This document shows, in pieces, positions 49,305 through 63,700 of a DNA stretch of 64,000 nucleotides (positions are counted from its first letter, which is position 1; every line of letters begins with the position of its first letter). The translations under genes were made by a program, and so were the position numbers. The DNA is taken from positions 1 through 64,000 of the forward strand of contig JAMKCF010000163.1 in the NCBI GenBank assembly GCA_023634235.1, given 5' to 3'. Source of the DNA: Pisaster brevispinus (Eukaryota; Echinodermata; Asteroidea; Forcipulatida; Asteriidae). The notes beneath the pieces are model-generated. The model did not search any database. It was not told where the DNA came from and worked only from the letters and a program-made list of their open reading frames with translations.

Positions 49305-52300
49305 GGAGTTATTCCCAAATTCACCGCACAGTTAAATTGGGCCATTACCCCGGTCCGCACGACCTTGTCTCGCAGCCGGTTTTTGGGAGGGGTCAATTTC
49401 TGTTAGGGGTAGGGCTAACATCCAGGTCGCTCGCCTCGCCTACAGAGTCGTCAGCAACCCCAAACTCACGGTAAAGGGAGCCCTTGAGACGGGCTTTACA
49501 GTGGTACTAAACTTGTGCAGATCCGATATTGCCTTGGGGGTGATTTGACCATCCTTATTTTGTGTTTGTCTCTTTTACAGCAAATTCGAGATGAAGCTGT
49601 TTTGCGGGGCCTTTGTAGCGTCCCCGTTTGCTGGTCTTTTCCGGTGTGAAGCCTGCCCGCAACGGCCGTAAAAGTACAATTTCCGGATGCAGGGATACCT
49701 AAGGAAGATTCAGGTAAAAAATTCATCTCTCTAGCATGCCTAGATCGGGAGTTATTCCCATTACCCCGGTCCGCACGACCTTGTCTAGCAGCCGGTTTTT
49801 TTTTTTTTGGGGGGGGTCAATTTCTGTTAGGGGTAGGGCTTACATCCAGGCCGCTCGCCTCGCCTACAGAGTCGTCAGTAACCCCAAACTCACGGTAGAG
49901 GGAGCCCTTGAGACGGGCTTTACAGTGGTGCTAAACTTGTGCAGATCCGATATTGCCTTGGGGGTGATTTGACCATCCTTATTTTATGTTTGTCTCTTTT
50001 ACATCAAATTCGAGATGAAGCTGTTTTGCGGGGCCTTTGTAGCGTCCCCGTTTGCTGGTCTTTTCTGGTGTAAAGCCTGCCCGCATTGGCCGTAAAAGTC
50101 CAATTTCCGGGTGCGGGGATACCTAAGGAAGATTCAGGCGAAAATTTCATCTCTCTAGCATGCCTAGATCGGGAGTTATTCCCAAATTCACCGCACAGTT
50201 AAATTGGGCCATTACCCCGGTCCGCACGACCTTGTCTCGCAGCCGGTTTTTGGGAGGGGTCAATTTCTGTTAGGGGTAGGGCTAACATCCAGGTCGCTCG
50301 CCTCGCCTACAGAGTCGTCAGCAACCTCAAACTCACAGTAGAGGGAGCCCTTGAGACGGGCTTTACAGTGGTGCTAAACTTGTGCAGATCCGATATTGCC
50401 TTGGGGGTGATTTGACCATCCTTATTTTGTGTTTGTCTCTTTTACAGCAAATTCGAGATGAAGCTGTTTTGCGGGGCCTTTGTAGCGTCCCCGTTTGCTG
50501 GTCTTTTGCGGTGTGAAGCCTGCCCGCAACGGCCGTAAAAGTCCAATTTCCGGATGCAGGGATACCTAAGGAAGATTCAGGTAAAAAATTCATCTCTCTA
50601 GCATGCCTAGATCGGGAGTTATTCCCATTACCCCGGTCCGCACGACCTTGTCTCGCAGCCGGTTTTTTTTTTTTTGGGGGGGGGGTCAATTTCTGTTAGG
50701 GGTAGGGCTTACATCCAGGCCGCTCGCCTCGCCTACAGAGTCGTCAGCAACCCAAAACTCACGGTAGAGAGAGCCCTTGAGACGGGCTTTACAGTGGTGC
50801 TAAACTTGTGCAGATCCAATATTGCCTTGGGGGTGATTTGACCATCCTTATTTTATGTTTGTCTCTTTTACATCAAATTCGAGATGAAGCTGTTTTGCGG
50901 GGCCTTTGTAGCGTCCCCGTTTGCTGGTCTTTTCCGGTGTAAAGCCTGCCCGCATTGGCCGTAAAAGTCCAATTTCCGGGTGCGGGGATACCTAAGGAAG
51001 ATTCAGGCGGAAATTTCATCTCTCTAGCATGCCTAGATCGGGAGTTATTCCCAAATTCACCGCACAGTTAAATTGGGCCATTACCCCGGTCCGCACGACC
51101 TTGTCTCGCAGCCGGTTTTTGGGAGGGGTCAATTTCTGTTAGGGGTAGGGCTAACATCCAGGTCGCTCGCCTCGCCTACAGAGTCGTCAGCAACCCCAAA
51201 CTCACGGTAGAGGGAGCCCTTGAGACGGGCTTTACAGTGGTACTAAACTTGTGCAGATCCGATATTGCCTTGGGGGTGATTTGACCATCCTTATTTTGTG
51301 TTTGTCTCTTTTACAGCAAATTCGAGATGAAGCTGTTTTGCGGGGCCTTTGTAGCGTCCCCGTTTGCTGGTCTTTTCCGGTGTGAAGCCTGCCCGCAACG
51401 GCCGTAAAAGTCCAATTTCCGGATGCAGGGATACCTAAGGAAGATTCAGGTAAAAAATTCATCTCTCTAGCATGCCTAGATCGGGAGTTATTCCCATTAC
51501 CCCGGTCCGCACGACCTTGTCTAGCAGCCGGTTTTTTTTTTTTTTGGGGGGGGGTCAATTTCTGTTAGGGGTAGGGCTTACATCCAGGCCGCTCGCCTCG
51601 CCTACAGAGTCGTCAGTAACCCCAAACTCACGGTAGAGGGAGCCCTTGAGACGGGCTTTACAGTGGTGCTAAACTTGTGCAGATCCGATATTGCCTTGGG
51701 GGTGATTTGACCATCCTTATTTTATGTTTGTCTCTTTTACATCAAATTCGAGATGAAGCTGTTTTGCGGGGCCTTTGTAGCGTCCCCGTTTGCTGGTCTT
51801 TTCTGGTGTAAAGCCTGCCCGCATTGGCCGTAAAAGTCCAATTTCCGGGTGCGGGGATACCTAAGGAAGATTCAGGCGAAAATTTCATCTCTCTAGCATG
51901 CCTAGATCGGGAGTTATTCCCAAATTCACCGCACAGTTAAATTGGGCCATTACCCCGGTCCGCACGACCTTGTCTCGCAGCCGGTTTTTGGGAGGGGTCA
52001 ATTTCTGTTAGGGGTAGGGCTAACATCCAGGTCGCTCGCCTCGCCTACAGAGTCGTCAGCAACCCCAAACTCACGGTAGAGGGAGCCCTTGAGACGGGCT
52101 TTACAGTGGTGCTAAACTTGTGCAGATCCGATATTGCCTTGGGGGTGATTTGACCATCCTTATTTTGTGTTTGTCTCTTTTACAGCAAATTCGAGATGAA
52201 GCTGTTTTGCGGGGCCTTTGTAGCGTCCCCGTTTGCTGGTCTTTTCCGGTGTGAAGCCTGCCCGCAACGGCCGTAAAAGTCCAATTTCCGGATGCAGGGA

Positions 52301-55300
52301 TACCTAAGGAAGATTCAGGTAAAAAATTCATCTCTCTAGCATGCCTAGATCGGGAGTTATTCCCATTACCCCGGTCCGCACGACCTTGTCTAGCAGCCGG
52401 TTTTTTTTTTTTTTTGGGGGGGGGTCAATTTCTGTTAGGGGTAGGGCTTACATCCAGGCCGCTCGCCTCGCCTACAGAGTCGTCAGTAACCCCAAACTCA
52501 CGGTAGAGGGAGCCCTTGAGACGGGCTTTACAGTGGTGCTAAACTTGTGCAGATCCGATATTGCCTTGGGGGTGATTTGACCATCCTTATTTTATGTTTG
52601 TCTCTTTTACATCAAATTCGAGATGAAGCTGTTTTGCGGGGCCTTTGTAGCGTCCCCGTTTGCTGGTCTTTTCTGGTGTAAAGCCTGCCCGCATTGGCCG
52701 TAAAAGTCCAATTTCCGGGTGCGGGGATACCTAAGGAAGATTCAGGCGAAAATTTCATCTCTCTAGCATGCCTAGATCGGGAGTTATTCCCAAATTCACC
52801 GCACAGTTAAATTGGGCCATTACCCCGGTCCGCACGACCTTGTCTCGCAGCCGGTTTTTGGGAGGGGTCAATTTCTGTTAGGGGTAGGGCTAACATCCAG
52901 GTCGCTCGCCTCGCCTACAGAGTCGTCAGCAACCCCAAACTCACGGTAAAGGGAGCCCTTGAGACGGGCTTTACAGTGGTACTAAACTTGTGCAGATCCG
53001 ATATTGCCTTGGGGGTGATTTGACCATCCTTATTTTGTGTTTGTCTCTTTTACAGCAAATTCGAGATGAAGCTGTTTTACGGGGCCTTTGTAGCGTCCCC
53101 GTTTGCTGGTCTTTTCCGGTGTGAAGCCTGCCCGCAACGGCCGTAAAAGTCCAATTTCCGGATGCAGGGATACCTAAGGAAGATTCAGGTAAAAAATTCA
53201 TCTCTCTAGCATGCCTAGATCGGGAGTTATTCCCATTACCCCGGTCCGCACGACCTTGTCTCGCAGCCGGTTTTTTTTTTTTGGGGGGGGGTCAATTTCT
53301 GTTAGGGGTAGGGCTTACATCCAGGCCGCTCGCCTCGCCTACAGAGTCGTCAGCAACCCCAAACTCACGGTAGAGAGAGCCCTTGAGACGGGCTTTACAG
53401 TGGTACTAAACTTGTGCAGATCCGATATTGCCTTGGGGGTGATTTGACCATCCTTATTTTATGTTTGTCTCTTTTACATCAAATTCGAGATGAAGCTGTT
53501 TTGCGTGGCCTTTGTAGCGTCCCCGTTTGCTGGTCTTTTCCGGTGTAAAGCCTGCCCGCATTGGCCGTAAAAGTCCAATTTCCGGGTGCGGGGATACCTA
53601 AGAAAGATTCAGGCGAAAATTTCATCTCTCTAGCATGCCTAGATCGGGAGTTATTCCCAAATTCACCGCACAGTTAAATTGGGCCATTACCCCGGTCCGC
53701 ACGACCTTGTCTCGCAGCCGGTTTTTGGGAGGGGTCAATTTCTGTTAGGGGTAGGGCTAACATCCAGGTCGCTCGCCTCGCCTACAGAGTCGTCAGCAAC
53801 CTCAAACTCACAGTAGAGGGAGCCCTTGAGACGGGCTTTACAGTGGTGCTAAACTTGTGCAGATCCAATATTGCCTTGGGGGTGATTTGACCATCCTTAT
53901 TTTATGTTTGTCTCTTTTACATCAAATTCGAGATGAAGCTGTTTTGCGGGGCCTTTGTAGCGTCCCCGTTTGCTGGTCTTTTCCGGTATAAAGCCTGCCC
54001 GCATTGGCCGTAAAAGTCCAATTTCCGGGTGCGGGGATACCTAAGGAAGATTCAGGCGAAAATTTCATCTCTCTAGCATGCCTAGATCGGGAGTTATTCC
54101 CAAATTCACCGCACAGTTAAATTGGGCCATTACCCCGGTCCGCACGACCTTGTCTCGCAGCCGGTTTTTGGGAGGGGTCAATTTCTGTTAGGGGTAGGGC
54201 TAACATCCAGGTCGCTCGCCTCGCCTACAGAGTCGTCAGCAACCCCAAACTCACGGTATAGGGAGCCCTTGAGACGGGCTTTACAGTGGTGCTAAACTTG
54301 TGCAGATCCGATATTGCCTTGGGGGTGATTTGACGATCCTTATTTTGTGTTTGTCTCTTTTACAGCAAATTCGAGATGAAGCTGTTTTGCGGGGCCTTTG
54401 TAGCGTCCCCGTTTGCTGGACTTTTCCGGTGTGAAGCCTGCCCGCAACGGCCGTAAAAGTCCAATTTCCGGATGCAGGGATACCTAAGGAAGATTCAGGT
54501 AAAAAATTCATCTCTCTAGCATGCCTAGATCGGGAGTTATTCCCATTACCCCGGTCCGCACGACCTTGTCTCGCAGCCGGTTTTTTTTTTTTTTCGGGGG
54601 GGGGGTCAATTTCTGTTAGGGGTAGGGCTTACATCCAGGCCGCTCGCCTCGCCTACAGAGTCGTCAGCAACCCCAAACTCACGGTAGAGAGAGCCCTTGA
54701 GACGGGCTTTACAGTGGTACTAAACTTGTGCAGATCCGATATTGCCTTGGGGGTGATTTGACCATCCTTATTTTATGTTTGTCTCTTTTACATCAAATTC
54801 GAGATGAAGCTGTTTTGCGTGGCCTTTGTAGCGTCCCCGTTTGCTGGTCTTTTCCGGTGTAAAGCCTGCCCGCATTGGCCGTAAAAGTCCAATTTCCGGG
54901 TGCGGGGATACCTAAGGAAGATTCAGGCGAAAATTTCATCTCTCTAGCATGCCTAGATCGGGAGTTATTCCCAAATTCACCGCACAGTTAAATTGGGCCA
55001 TTACCCCGGTCCGCACGACCTTGTCTCGCAGCCGGTTTTTGGGAGGGGTCAATTTCTGTTAGGGGTAGGGCTAACATCCAGGTCGCTCGCCTCGCCTACA
55101 GAGTCGTCAGCAACCTCAAACTCACAGTAGAGGGAGCCCTTGAGACGGGCTTTACAGTGGTGCTAAACTTGTGCAGATCCGATATTGCCTTGGGGGTGAT
55201 TTGACCATCCTTATTTTGTGTTTGTCTCTTTTACAGCAAATTCGAGATGAAGCTGTTTTGCGGGGCCTTTGTAGCGTCCCCGTTTGCTGGTCTTTTCCGG

Positions 55301-57568
55301 TGTGAAGCCTGCCCGCAACGGCCGTAAAAGTCCAATTTCCGGATGCAGGGATACCTAAGGAAGATTCAGGTAAAAAATTCATCTCTCTAGCATGCCTAGA
55401 TCGGGAGTTATTCCCATTACCCCGGTCCGCACGACCTTGTCTCGCAGCCGTTTTTTTTTTTTTTTGGGGGGGGGTCAATTTCTGTTAGGGTTAGGGCTTA
55501 CATCCAGGCCGCTCGCCTCGCCTACAGAGTCGTCAGCAACCCAAAACTCACGGTAGAGAGAGCCCTTGAGACGGGCTTTACAGTGGTGCTAAACTTGTGC
55601 AGATCCAATATTGCCTTGGGGGTGATTTGACCATCCTTATTTTATGTTTGTCTCTTTTACATCAAATTCGAGATGAAGCTGTTTTGCGGGGCCTTTGTAG
55701 CGTCCCCGTTTGCTGGTCTTTTCCGGTGTAAAGCCTGCCCGCATTGGCCGTAAAAGTCCAATTTCCGGGTGCGGGGATACCTAAGGAAGATTCAGGCGAA
55801 AATTTCATCTCTCTAGCATGCCTAGATCGGGAGTTATTCCCAAATTCACCGCACAGTTAAATTGGGCCATTACCCCGGTCCGCACGACCTTGTCTCGCAG
55901 CCGGTTTTTGGGAGGGGTCAATTTCTGTTAGGGGTAGGGCTAACATCCAGGTCGCTCGCCTCGCCTACAGAGTCGTCAGCAACCTCAAACTCACAGTAGA
56001 GGGAGCCCTTGAGACGGGCTTTACAGTGGTGCTAAACTTGTGCAGATCCGATATTGCCTTGGGGGTGATTTGACCATCCTTATTTTGTGTTTGTCTCTTT
56101 TACAGCAAATTCGAGATGAAGCTGTTTTGCGGGGCCTTTGTAGCGTCCCCGTTTGCTGGTCTTTTGCGGTGTGAAGCCTGCCCGCAACGGCCGTAAAAGT
56201 CCAATTTCCGGATGCAGGGATACCTAAGGAAGATTCAGGTAAAAAATTCATCTCTCTAGCATGCCTAGATCGGGAGTTATTCCCATTACCCCGGTCCGCA
56301 CGACCTTGTCTCGCAGCCGGTTTTTTTTTTTTTTTGGGGGGGGTCAATTTCTGTTAGGGGTAGGGCTTACATCCAGGCCGCTCGCCTCGCCTACAGAGTC
56401 GTCAGCAACCCAAAACTCACGGTAGAGAGAGCCCTTGAGACGGGCTTTACAGTGGTGCTAAACTTGTGCAGATCCAATATTGCCTTGGGGGTGATTTGAC
56501 CATCCTTATTTTATGTTTGTCTCTTTTACAGCAAATTCGAGATGAAGCTGTTTTGCGGGGCCTTTGTAGCGTCCCCGTTTGCTGGTCTTTTCCGGTGTAA
56601 AGCCTGCCCGCATTGGCCGTAAAAGTCCAATTTCCGGGTGCGGGGATACCTAAGGAAGATTCAGGCGAAAATTTCATCTCTCTAGCATGCCTAGATCGGG
56701 AGTTATTCCCAAATTCACCGCACAGTTAAATTGGGCCATTACCCCGGTCCGCACGACCTTGTCTCGCAGCCGGTTTTTGGGAGGGGTCAATTTCTGTTAG
56801 GGGTAGGGCTAACATCCAGGTCGCTCGCCTCGCCTACAGAGTCGTCAGCAACCCCAAACTCACGGTATAGGGAGCCCTTGAGACGGGCTTTACAGTGGTG
56901 CTAAACTTGTGCAGATCCGATATTGCCTTGGGGGTGATTTGACCATCCTTATTTTGTGTTTGTCTCTTTTACAGCAAATTCGAGATGAAGCTGTTTTGCG
57001 GGGCCTTTGTAGCGTCCCCGTTTGCTGGACTTTTCCGGTGTGAAGCCTGCCCGCAACGGCCGTAAAAGTCCAATTTCCGGATGCAGGGATACCTAAGGAA
57101 GATTCAGGTAAAAAATTCATCTCTCTAGCATGCCTAGATCGGGAGTTATTCCCATTACCCCGGTCCGCACGACCTTGTCTCGCAGCCGGTTTTTTTTTTT
57201 TTTTGGGGGGGGGTCAATTTCTGTTAGGGGTAGGGCTTACATCCAGGCCGCTCGCCTCGCCTACAGAGTCGTTAGCAACCCCAAACTCACGGTAGAGAGA
57301 GCCCTTGAGACGGGCTTTACAGTGGTGCTAAACTTGTGCAGATCCGATATTGCCTTGGGGGTGATTTGACCATCCTTATTTTATGTTTGTCTCTTTTACA
57401 TCAAATTCGAGATGAAGCTGTTTTGCGGGGCCTTTGTAGCGTCCCCGTTTGCTGGTCTTTTCCGGTGTAAAGCCTGCCCGCATTGGCCGTAAAAGTCCAA
57501 TTTCCGGGTGCGGGGATACCTAAGGAAGATTCAGGCGAAAATTTCATCTCTCTAGCATGCCTAGATCG
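49305..57568. repeat. Regular A-B dimer block with one extra A
   Basis: Starts are A49305, B49748, A50172, B50615, A51041, B51484, A51910, B52353, A52780, B53223, A53647, A54090, B54533, A54961, B55404, A55830, B56273, A56699, B57142. B49748, B51484 and B52353 share ttgtctagcag and gtcagtaacc. A50172, A53647, A54961 and A55830 share caacctcaaactcacag. A54090 and A56699 share ggtataggg and gctggactt. The same markers recur at multiples of the dimer length in shuffled order, which indicates several rounds of exchange. Confidence 0.92.
53647..54089. repeat. Hybrid monomer, A 5' half and B 3' half
   Basis: The 5' part has the A-specific 27-bp segment and the local haplotype caacctcaaactcacag. 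From gatccaatattg onwards it is B-type (ttattttatg, ACAT, gcattggcc, gcgaaaa). The gatccaata variant is also in the B copies at 50615, 55404 and 56273. It is followed by A54090, so this is another place where out-of-register exchange between A and B produced an A-A pair. Confidence 0.86.
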
Positions 57569-57733
57569 GGAGTTATTCCCAAATTCACCGCACAGTTAAA
57601 TTGGGCCATTACCCCGGTCCGCACGACCTTGTCTCGCAGCCGGTTTTTGGGAGGGGTCAATTTCTGTTAGGGGTAGGGCTAACATCCAGGTCGCTCGCCT
57701 CAAAAAATTCATCTCTCTAGCATGCCTAGATCG
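57569..57733. repeat. Truncated type A monomer (165 bp, 278-bp internal deletion)
   Basis: The monomer is a normal A from its start to tcgctcgcctc, then jumps straight to aaaaaattcatctctc, the last part of an A monomer. The join is at about 57701. No microhomology longer than zero to one base is visible at the join. The deletion removes the stem-loop, the splice acceptor, the exon-like body and the donor GT. It is the only monomer in the window whose length departs from the norm by more than a few bases. Confidence 0.95.
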
Positions 57734-60700
57734 GGAGTTATTCCCATTACCCCGGTCCGCACGACCTTGTCTCGCAGCCGGTTTTTTTTTTTTTTTTTGG
57801 GGGGGGGGTCAATTTCTGTTAGGGGTAGGGCTTACATCCAGGCCGCTCGCCTCGCCTACAGAGTCGTCAGCAACCCCAAACTCACGGTAGAGAGAGCCCT
57901 TGAGACGGGCTTTACAGTGGTGCTAAACTTGTGCAGATCCAATATTGCCTTGGGGGTGATTTGACCATCCTTATTTTATGTTTGTCTCTTTTACATCAAA
58001 TTCGAGATGAAGCTGTTTTGCGGGGCCTTTGTAGCGTCCCCGTTTGCTGGTCTTTTCCGGTGTAAAGCCTGCCCGCATTGGCCGTAAAAGTCCAATTTCC
58101 GGGTGCGGGGATACCTAAGGAAGATTCAGGCGAAAATTTCATCTCTCTAGCATGCCTAGATCGGGAGTTATTCCCAAATTCACCGCACAGTTAAATTGGG
58201 CCATTACCCCGGTCCGCACGACCTTGTCTCGCAGCCGGTTTTTGGGAGGGGTCAATTTCTGTTAGGGGTAGGGCTAACATCCAGGTCGCTCGCCTCGCCT
58301 ACAGAGTTGTCAGCAACCCCAAACTTACGGTAGAGGGAGCCCTTGAGACGGGCTTTACAGTGGTGCTAAACTTGTGCAGATCCGATATTGCCTTGGGGGT
58401 GATTTGACCATCCTTATTTTGTGTTTGTCTCTTTTACAGCAAATTCGAGATGAAGCTGTTTTGCGGGGCCTTTGTAGCGTCCCCGTTTGCTGGACTTTTC
58501 CGGTGTGAAGCCTGCCCGCAACGGCCGTAAAAGTCCAATTTCCGGATGCAGGGATACCTAAGGAAGATTCAGGTAAAAAATTCATCTCTCTAGCATGCCT
58601 AGATCGGGAGTTATTCCCAAATTCACCGCACAGTTAAATTGGGCCATTACCCCGGTCCGCACGACCTTGTCTCGCAGCCGGTTTTTGGGAGGGGTCAATT
58701 TCTGTTAGGGGTAGGGCTAACATCCAGGTCGCTCGCCTCGCCTACAGAGTCGTCAGCAACACCAAACTCACGGTAGAGGGAGCCCTTGAGACGGGCTTTA
58801 CAGTGGTGCTAAACTTGTGCAGATCCGATATTGCCTTGGGGGTGATTTGACCATCCTTATTTTGTGTTTGTCTCTTTTACAGCAAATTCGAGATGAAGCT
58901 GTTTTGCGGGGCCTTTGTAGCGTCCCCGTTTGCTGGTCTTTTCCGGTGTAAAGCCTGCCCGCATTGGCCGTAAAAGTCCAATTTCCGGGTGCGGGGATAC
59001 CTCAGGAAGATTCAGGCGAAAATTTCATCTCTCTAGCATGCCTAGATCGGGAGTTATTCCCAAATTCACCGCACAGTTAAATTGGGCCATTACCCCGGTC
59101 CGCACGACCTTGTCTCGCAGCCGGTTTTTGGGAGGGGTCAATTTCTGTTAGGGGTAGGGCTAACATCCAGGTCGCTCGCCTCGCCTACAGAGTCGTCAGC
59201 AACCCCAAACTCACGGTAGAGGGAGCCCTTGAGACGGGCTTTACAGTGGTGCTAAACTTGTGCAGATCCGATATTTTCTTGGGGGTGATTTGACCATCCT
59301 TATTTTGTGTTTGTCTCTTTTACAGCAAATTCGAGATGAAGCTGTTTTGCGGGGCCTTTGTAGCGTCCCCGTTTGCTGGTCTTTTCCGGTGTGAAGCCTG
59401 CCCGCAACGGCCGTAAAAGTCCAATTTCCGGATGCAGGGATACCTAAGGAAGATTCAGGTAAAAAATTCATCTCTCTAGCATGCCTAGATCGGGAGTTAT
59501 TCCCATTACCCCGGTCCGCACGACCTTGTCTCGCAGCCGGTTTTTTTTTTTTTTTTGGGGGGGGTCAATTTCTGTTAGGGGTAGGGCTTACATCCAGGCC
59601 GCTCGCCTCGTCTACAGAATCGTCAGCAACCCCAAACTCACGGTAGAGAGAGCCCTTGAAACGGGCTTTACAGTGGTGCTAAACTTGTGCAGATCCAATA
59701 TTGCCTTGGGGGTGATTTGACCATCCTTATTTTATGTTTGTCTCTTTTACATCAAATTCGAGATGAAGCTGTTTTGCGGGGCCTTTGTAGCGTCCCCGTT
59801 TGCTGGTCTTTTCCGGTGTAAAGCCTGCCCGCATTGGCCGTAAAAGTCCAATTTCCGGGTGCGGGGATACCTAAGGAAGATTCAGGCGAAAATTTCATCT
59901 CTCTAGCATGCCTAGATCGGGAGTTATTCCCAAATTCACCGCACAGTTAAATTGGGCCATTACCCCGGTCCGCACGACCTTGTCTCGCAGCCGGTTTTTG
60001 GGAGGGGTCAATTTCTGTTAGGGGTAGGGCTAACATCCAGGTCGCTCGCCTCGCCTACAGAGTCGTCAGCAACCCCAAACTCACGGTAGAGGGAGCCCTT
60101 GAGACGGGCTTTACAGTGGTGCTAAACTTGTGCAGATCCGATATTGCCTTGGGGGTGATTTGACCATCCTTATTTTGTGTTTGTCTCTTTTACAGCAAAT
60201 TCGAGATGAAGCTGTTTTGCGGGGCCTTTGTAGCGTCCCCGTTTGCTGGTCTTTTCCGGTGTGAAGCCTGCCCGCAACGGCCGTAAAAGTCCAATTTCCG
60301 GATGCAGGGATACCTAAGGAAGATTCAGGTAAAAAATTCATCTCTCTAGCATGCCTAGTTCGGGAGTTATTCCCATTACCCCGGTCCGCACGACCTTGTC
60401 TCGCAGCCGGTTTTTTTTTTTTTTTTGGGGGGGGGGGGTCAATTTCTGTTAGGGGTAGGGCTTACATCCAGGCTGCTCGCCTCGCCTACAGAGTCGTCAG
60501 CAACCCCAAACTCACAGTAGAGCGAGCCCTTGAGACGGGCTTTACAGTGGTGCTAAACTTGTGCAGATCCGATATTGCCTTGGGGGTGATTTGACCATCC
60601 TTATTTTATGTTTGTCTCTTTTACATCTAATTCGAGATGAAGCTGTTTTGCGGGGCCTTTGTAGCGTCCCCGTTTGCTGGTCTTTTCCGGTGTAAAGCCT

Positions 60701-63700
60701 GCCCGCATTGGCCGTAAAAGTCCAATTTCCGGGTGCGGGGATACCTAAGGAAGATTCAGGCGAAAATTTCATCTCTCTAGCATGCCTAGATCGGGAGTTA
60801 TTCCCAAATTCACCGCACAGTTAAATTGGGCCATTACCCCGGTCCGCACGACCTTGTCTCGCAGCCGGTTTTTGGGAGGGGTCAATTTCTGTTAGGGGTA
60901 GGGCTAACATCCAGGTCGCTCGCCTCGCCTACAGAGTCGTCAGCAACCCCAAACTCACGGTAGAGGGAGCCCTTGAGACGGGCTTTACAGTGGTGCTAAA
61001 CTTGTGCAGATCCGATATTGCCTTGGGGGTGATTTGACCATCCTTATTTTGTGTTTGTCTCTTTTACAGCAAATTCGAGATGAAGCTGTTTTGCGGGGCC
61101 TTTGTAGCGTCCCCGTTTGCTGGTCTTTTCCTGTGTGAAGCCTGCCCGCAACGGCCGTAAAAGTCCAATTTCCGGATGCAGGGATACCTAAGGAAGATTC
61201 AGGTAAAAAATTCATCTCTCTAGCATGCCTAGATCGGGAGTTATTCCCATTACCCCGGTCCGCACGACCTTGTCTCGCAGCCGGTTTTTTTTTTTTTTTT
61301 GGGGGGGGGGTCAATTTCTGTTAGGGGTAGGGCTTACATCCAGGCCGCTCGCCTCGCCTACAGAGTCGTCAGCAACCCCAAACTCACGGTAGAGAGAGCC
61401 CTTGAGACGGGCTTTACAGTGGTGCTAAACTTGTGCAGATCCGATATTGCCTTGGGGGTGATTTGACCATCCTTATTTTATGTTTGTCTCTTTTACATCA
61501 AATTCGAGATGAAGCTGTTTTGCGGGGCCTTTGTAGCGTCCCCGTTTGCTGGTCTTTTCCGGTGTAAAGCCTGCCCGCATTGGCCGTAAAAGTCCAATTT
61601 CCGGGTGCGGAGATACCTAAGGAAGATTCAGGCGAAAATTTCATCTCTCTAGCATGCCTAGATCGGGAGTTATTCCCAAATTCACCGCACAGTTAAATTG
61701 GGCCATTACCCCGGTCCGCACGACCTTGTCTCGCAGCCGGTTTTTGGGAGGGGTCAATTTCTGTTAGGGGTAGGGCTAACATCCAGGTCGCTCGCCTCGC
61801 CTACAGAGTCGTCAGCAACCCCAAACTCACGGTAGAGGGAGCCCTTGAGACGGGCTTTACAGTGGTGCTAAACTTGTGCAGATCCGATATTGCCTTGGGG
61901 GTGATTTGACCATCCTTATTTTGTGTTTGTCTCTTTTACAGCAAATTCGAGATGAAGCTGTTTTGCGGGGCCTTTGTAGCGTCCCCGTTTGCTGGTCTTT
62001 TCCGGTGTGAAGCCTGCCCGCAACGGCCATAAAAGTCCAATTTCCGGATGCAGGGATACCTAAGGAAGATTCAGGTAAAAAATTCATCTCTCTAGCATGC
62101 CTAGTTCGGGAGTTATTCCCATTACCCCGGTCCGCACGACCTTGTCTCGCAGCCGGTTTTTTTTTTTTTTTGGGGGGGGGGTCAATTTCTGTTAGGGGTA
62201 GGGCTTACATCCAGGCCGCTCGCCTCGCCTACAGAATCGTCAGCAACCCCAAACTCACGGTAGAGAGAGCCCTTGAGACGGGCTTTACAGTGGTGCTAAA
62301 CTTGTGCAGATCCGATATTGCCTTGGGGGTGATTTGACCATCCTTATTTTATGTTTGTCTCTTTTACATCAAATTCGAGATGAAGCTGTTTTGCGGGGCC
62401 TTTGTAGCGTCCCCGTTTGCTGGTCTTTTCCGGTGTAAAGCCTGCCCGCATTGGCCGTAAAAGTCCAATTTCCGGGTGCGGGGATACCTAAGGAAGATTC
62501 AGGCGAAAATTTCATCTCTCTAGCATGCCTAGATCGGGAGTTATTCCCAAATTCACCGCACAGTTAAATTGGGCCATTACCCCGGTCCGCACGACCTTGT
62601 CTCGCAGCCGGTTTTTGGGAGGGGTCAATTTCTGTTAGGGGTAGGGCTAACATCCAGGTCGCTCGCCTCGCCTACAGAGTCGTCAGCAACCCCAAACTCA
62701 CGGTAGAGGGAGCCCTTGAGACGGGCTTTACAGTGGTGCTAAACTTGTGCAGATCCGATATTGTCTTGGGGGTGATTTGACCATCCTTATTTTGTGTTTG
62801 TCTCTTTTACAGCAAATTCGAGATGAAGCTGTTTTGCGGGGCCTTTGTAGCGTCCCCGTTTGCTGGTCTTTTCCGGTGTGAAGCCTGCCGGCAACGGCCG
62901 TAAAAGTCAAATTTCCGGGTGCAGGAATACCTAAGGAAGATTCAGGTAAAAAATTCATCTCTCTAGCATGCCTAGATCGGGAGTTATTCCCATTACCCCG
63001 GTCCGCACGACCTTGTCTCGCAGCCGGTTTTTTTTTTTTTTTGGGGGGGGTCAATTTCTGTTAGGGGTAGGGCTTACATCCAGGCCGCTCGCCTCGCCTA
63101 CAGAGTCGTCAGCAACCCCAAACTCACGGTAGAGAGAGCCCTTGAGACGGGCTTTACAGTGGTGCTAAACTTGTGCAGATCCGATATTGCCTTGGGGGTG
63201 ATTTGACCATCCTTATTTTATGTTTGTCTCTTTTACATCAAATTCGAGATGAAGCTGTTTTGCGGGGCCTTTGTAGCGTCCCCGTTTGCTGGTCTTTTCC
63301 GGTGTAAAGCCTGCCCGCAATGGCCGTAAAAGTCCAATTTCCGGGTGCGGGGATACCTAAGGAAGATTCAGGCGAAAATTTCATCTCTCTAGCATGCCTA
63401 GATCGGGAGTTATTCCCAAATTCACCGCACAGTTAAATTGGGCCATTACCCCGGTCCGCACGACCTTGTCTCGCAGCCGGTTTTTGGGAGGGGTCAATTT
63501 CTGTTAGGGGTAGGGCTAACATCCAGGTCGCTCGCCTCGCCTACAGAGTCGTCAGCAACCCCAAACTCACGGTAGAGGGAGCCCTTGAGACGGGCTTTAC
63601 AGTGGTGCTAAACTTGTGCAGATCCGATATTGCCTTGGGGGTGATTTGACCATCCTTATTTTGTGTTTGTCTCTTTTACAGCAAATTCGAGATGAAGCTG

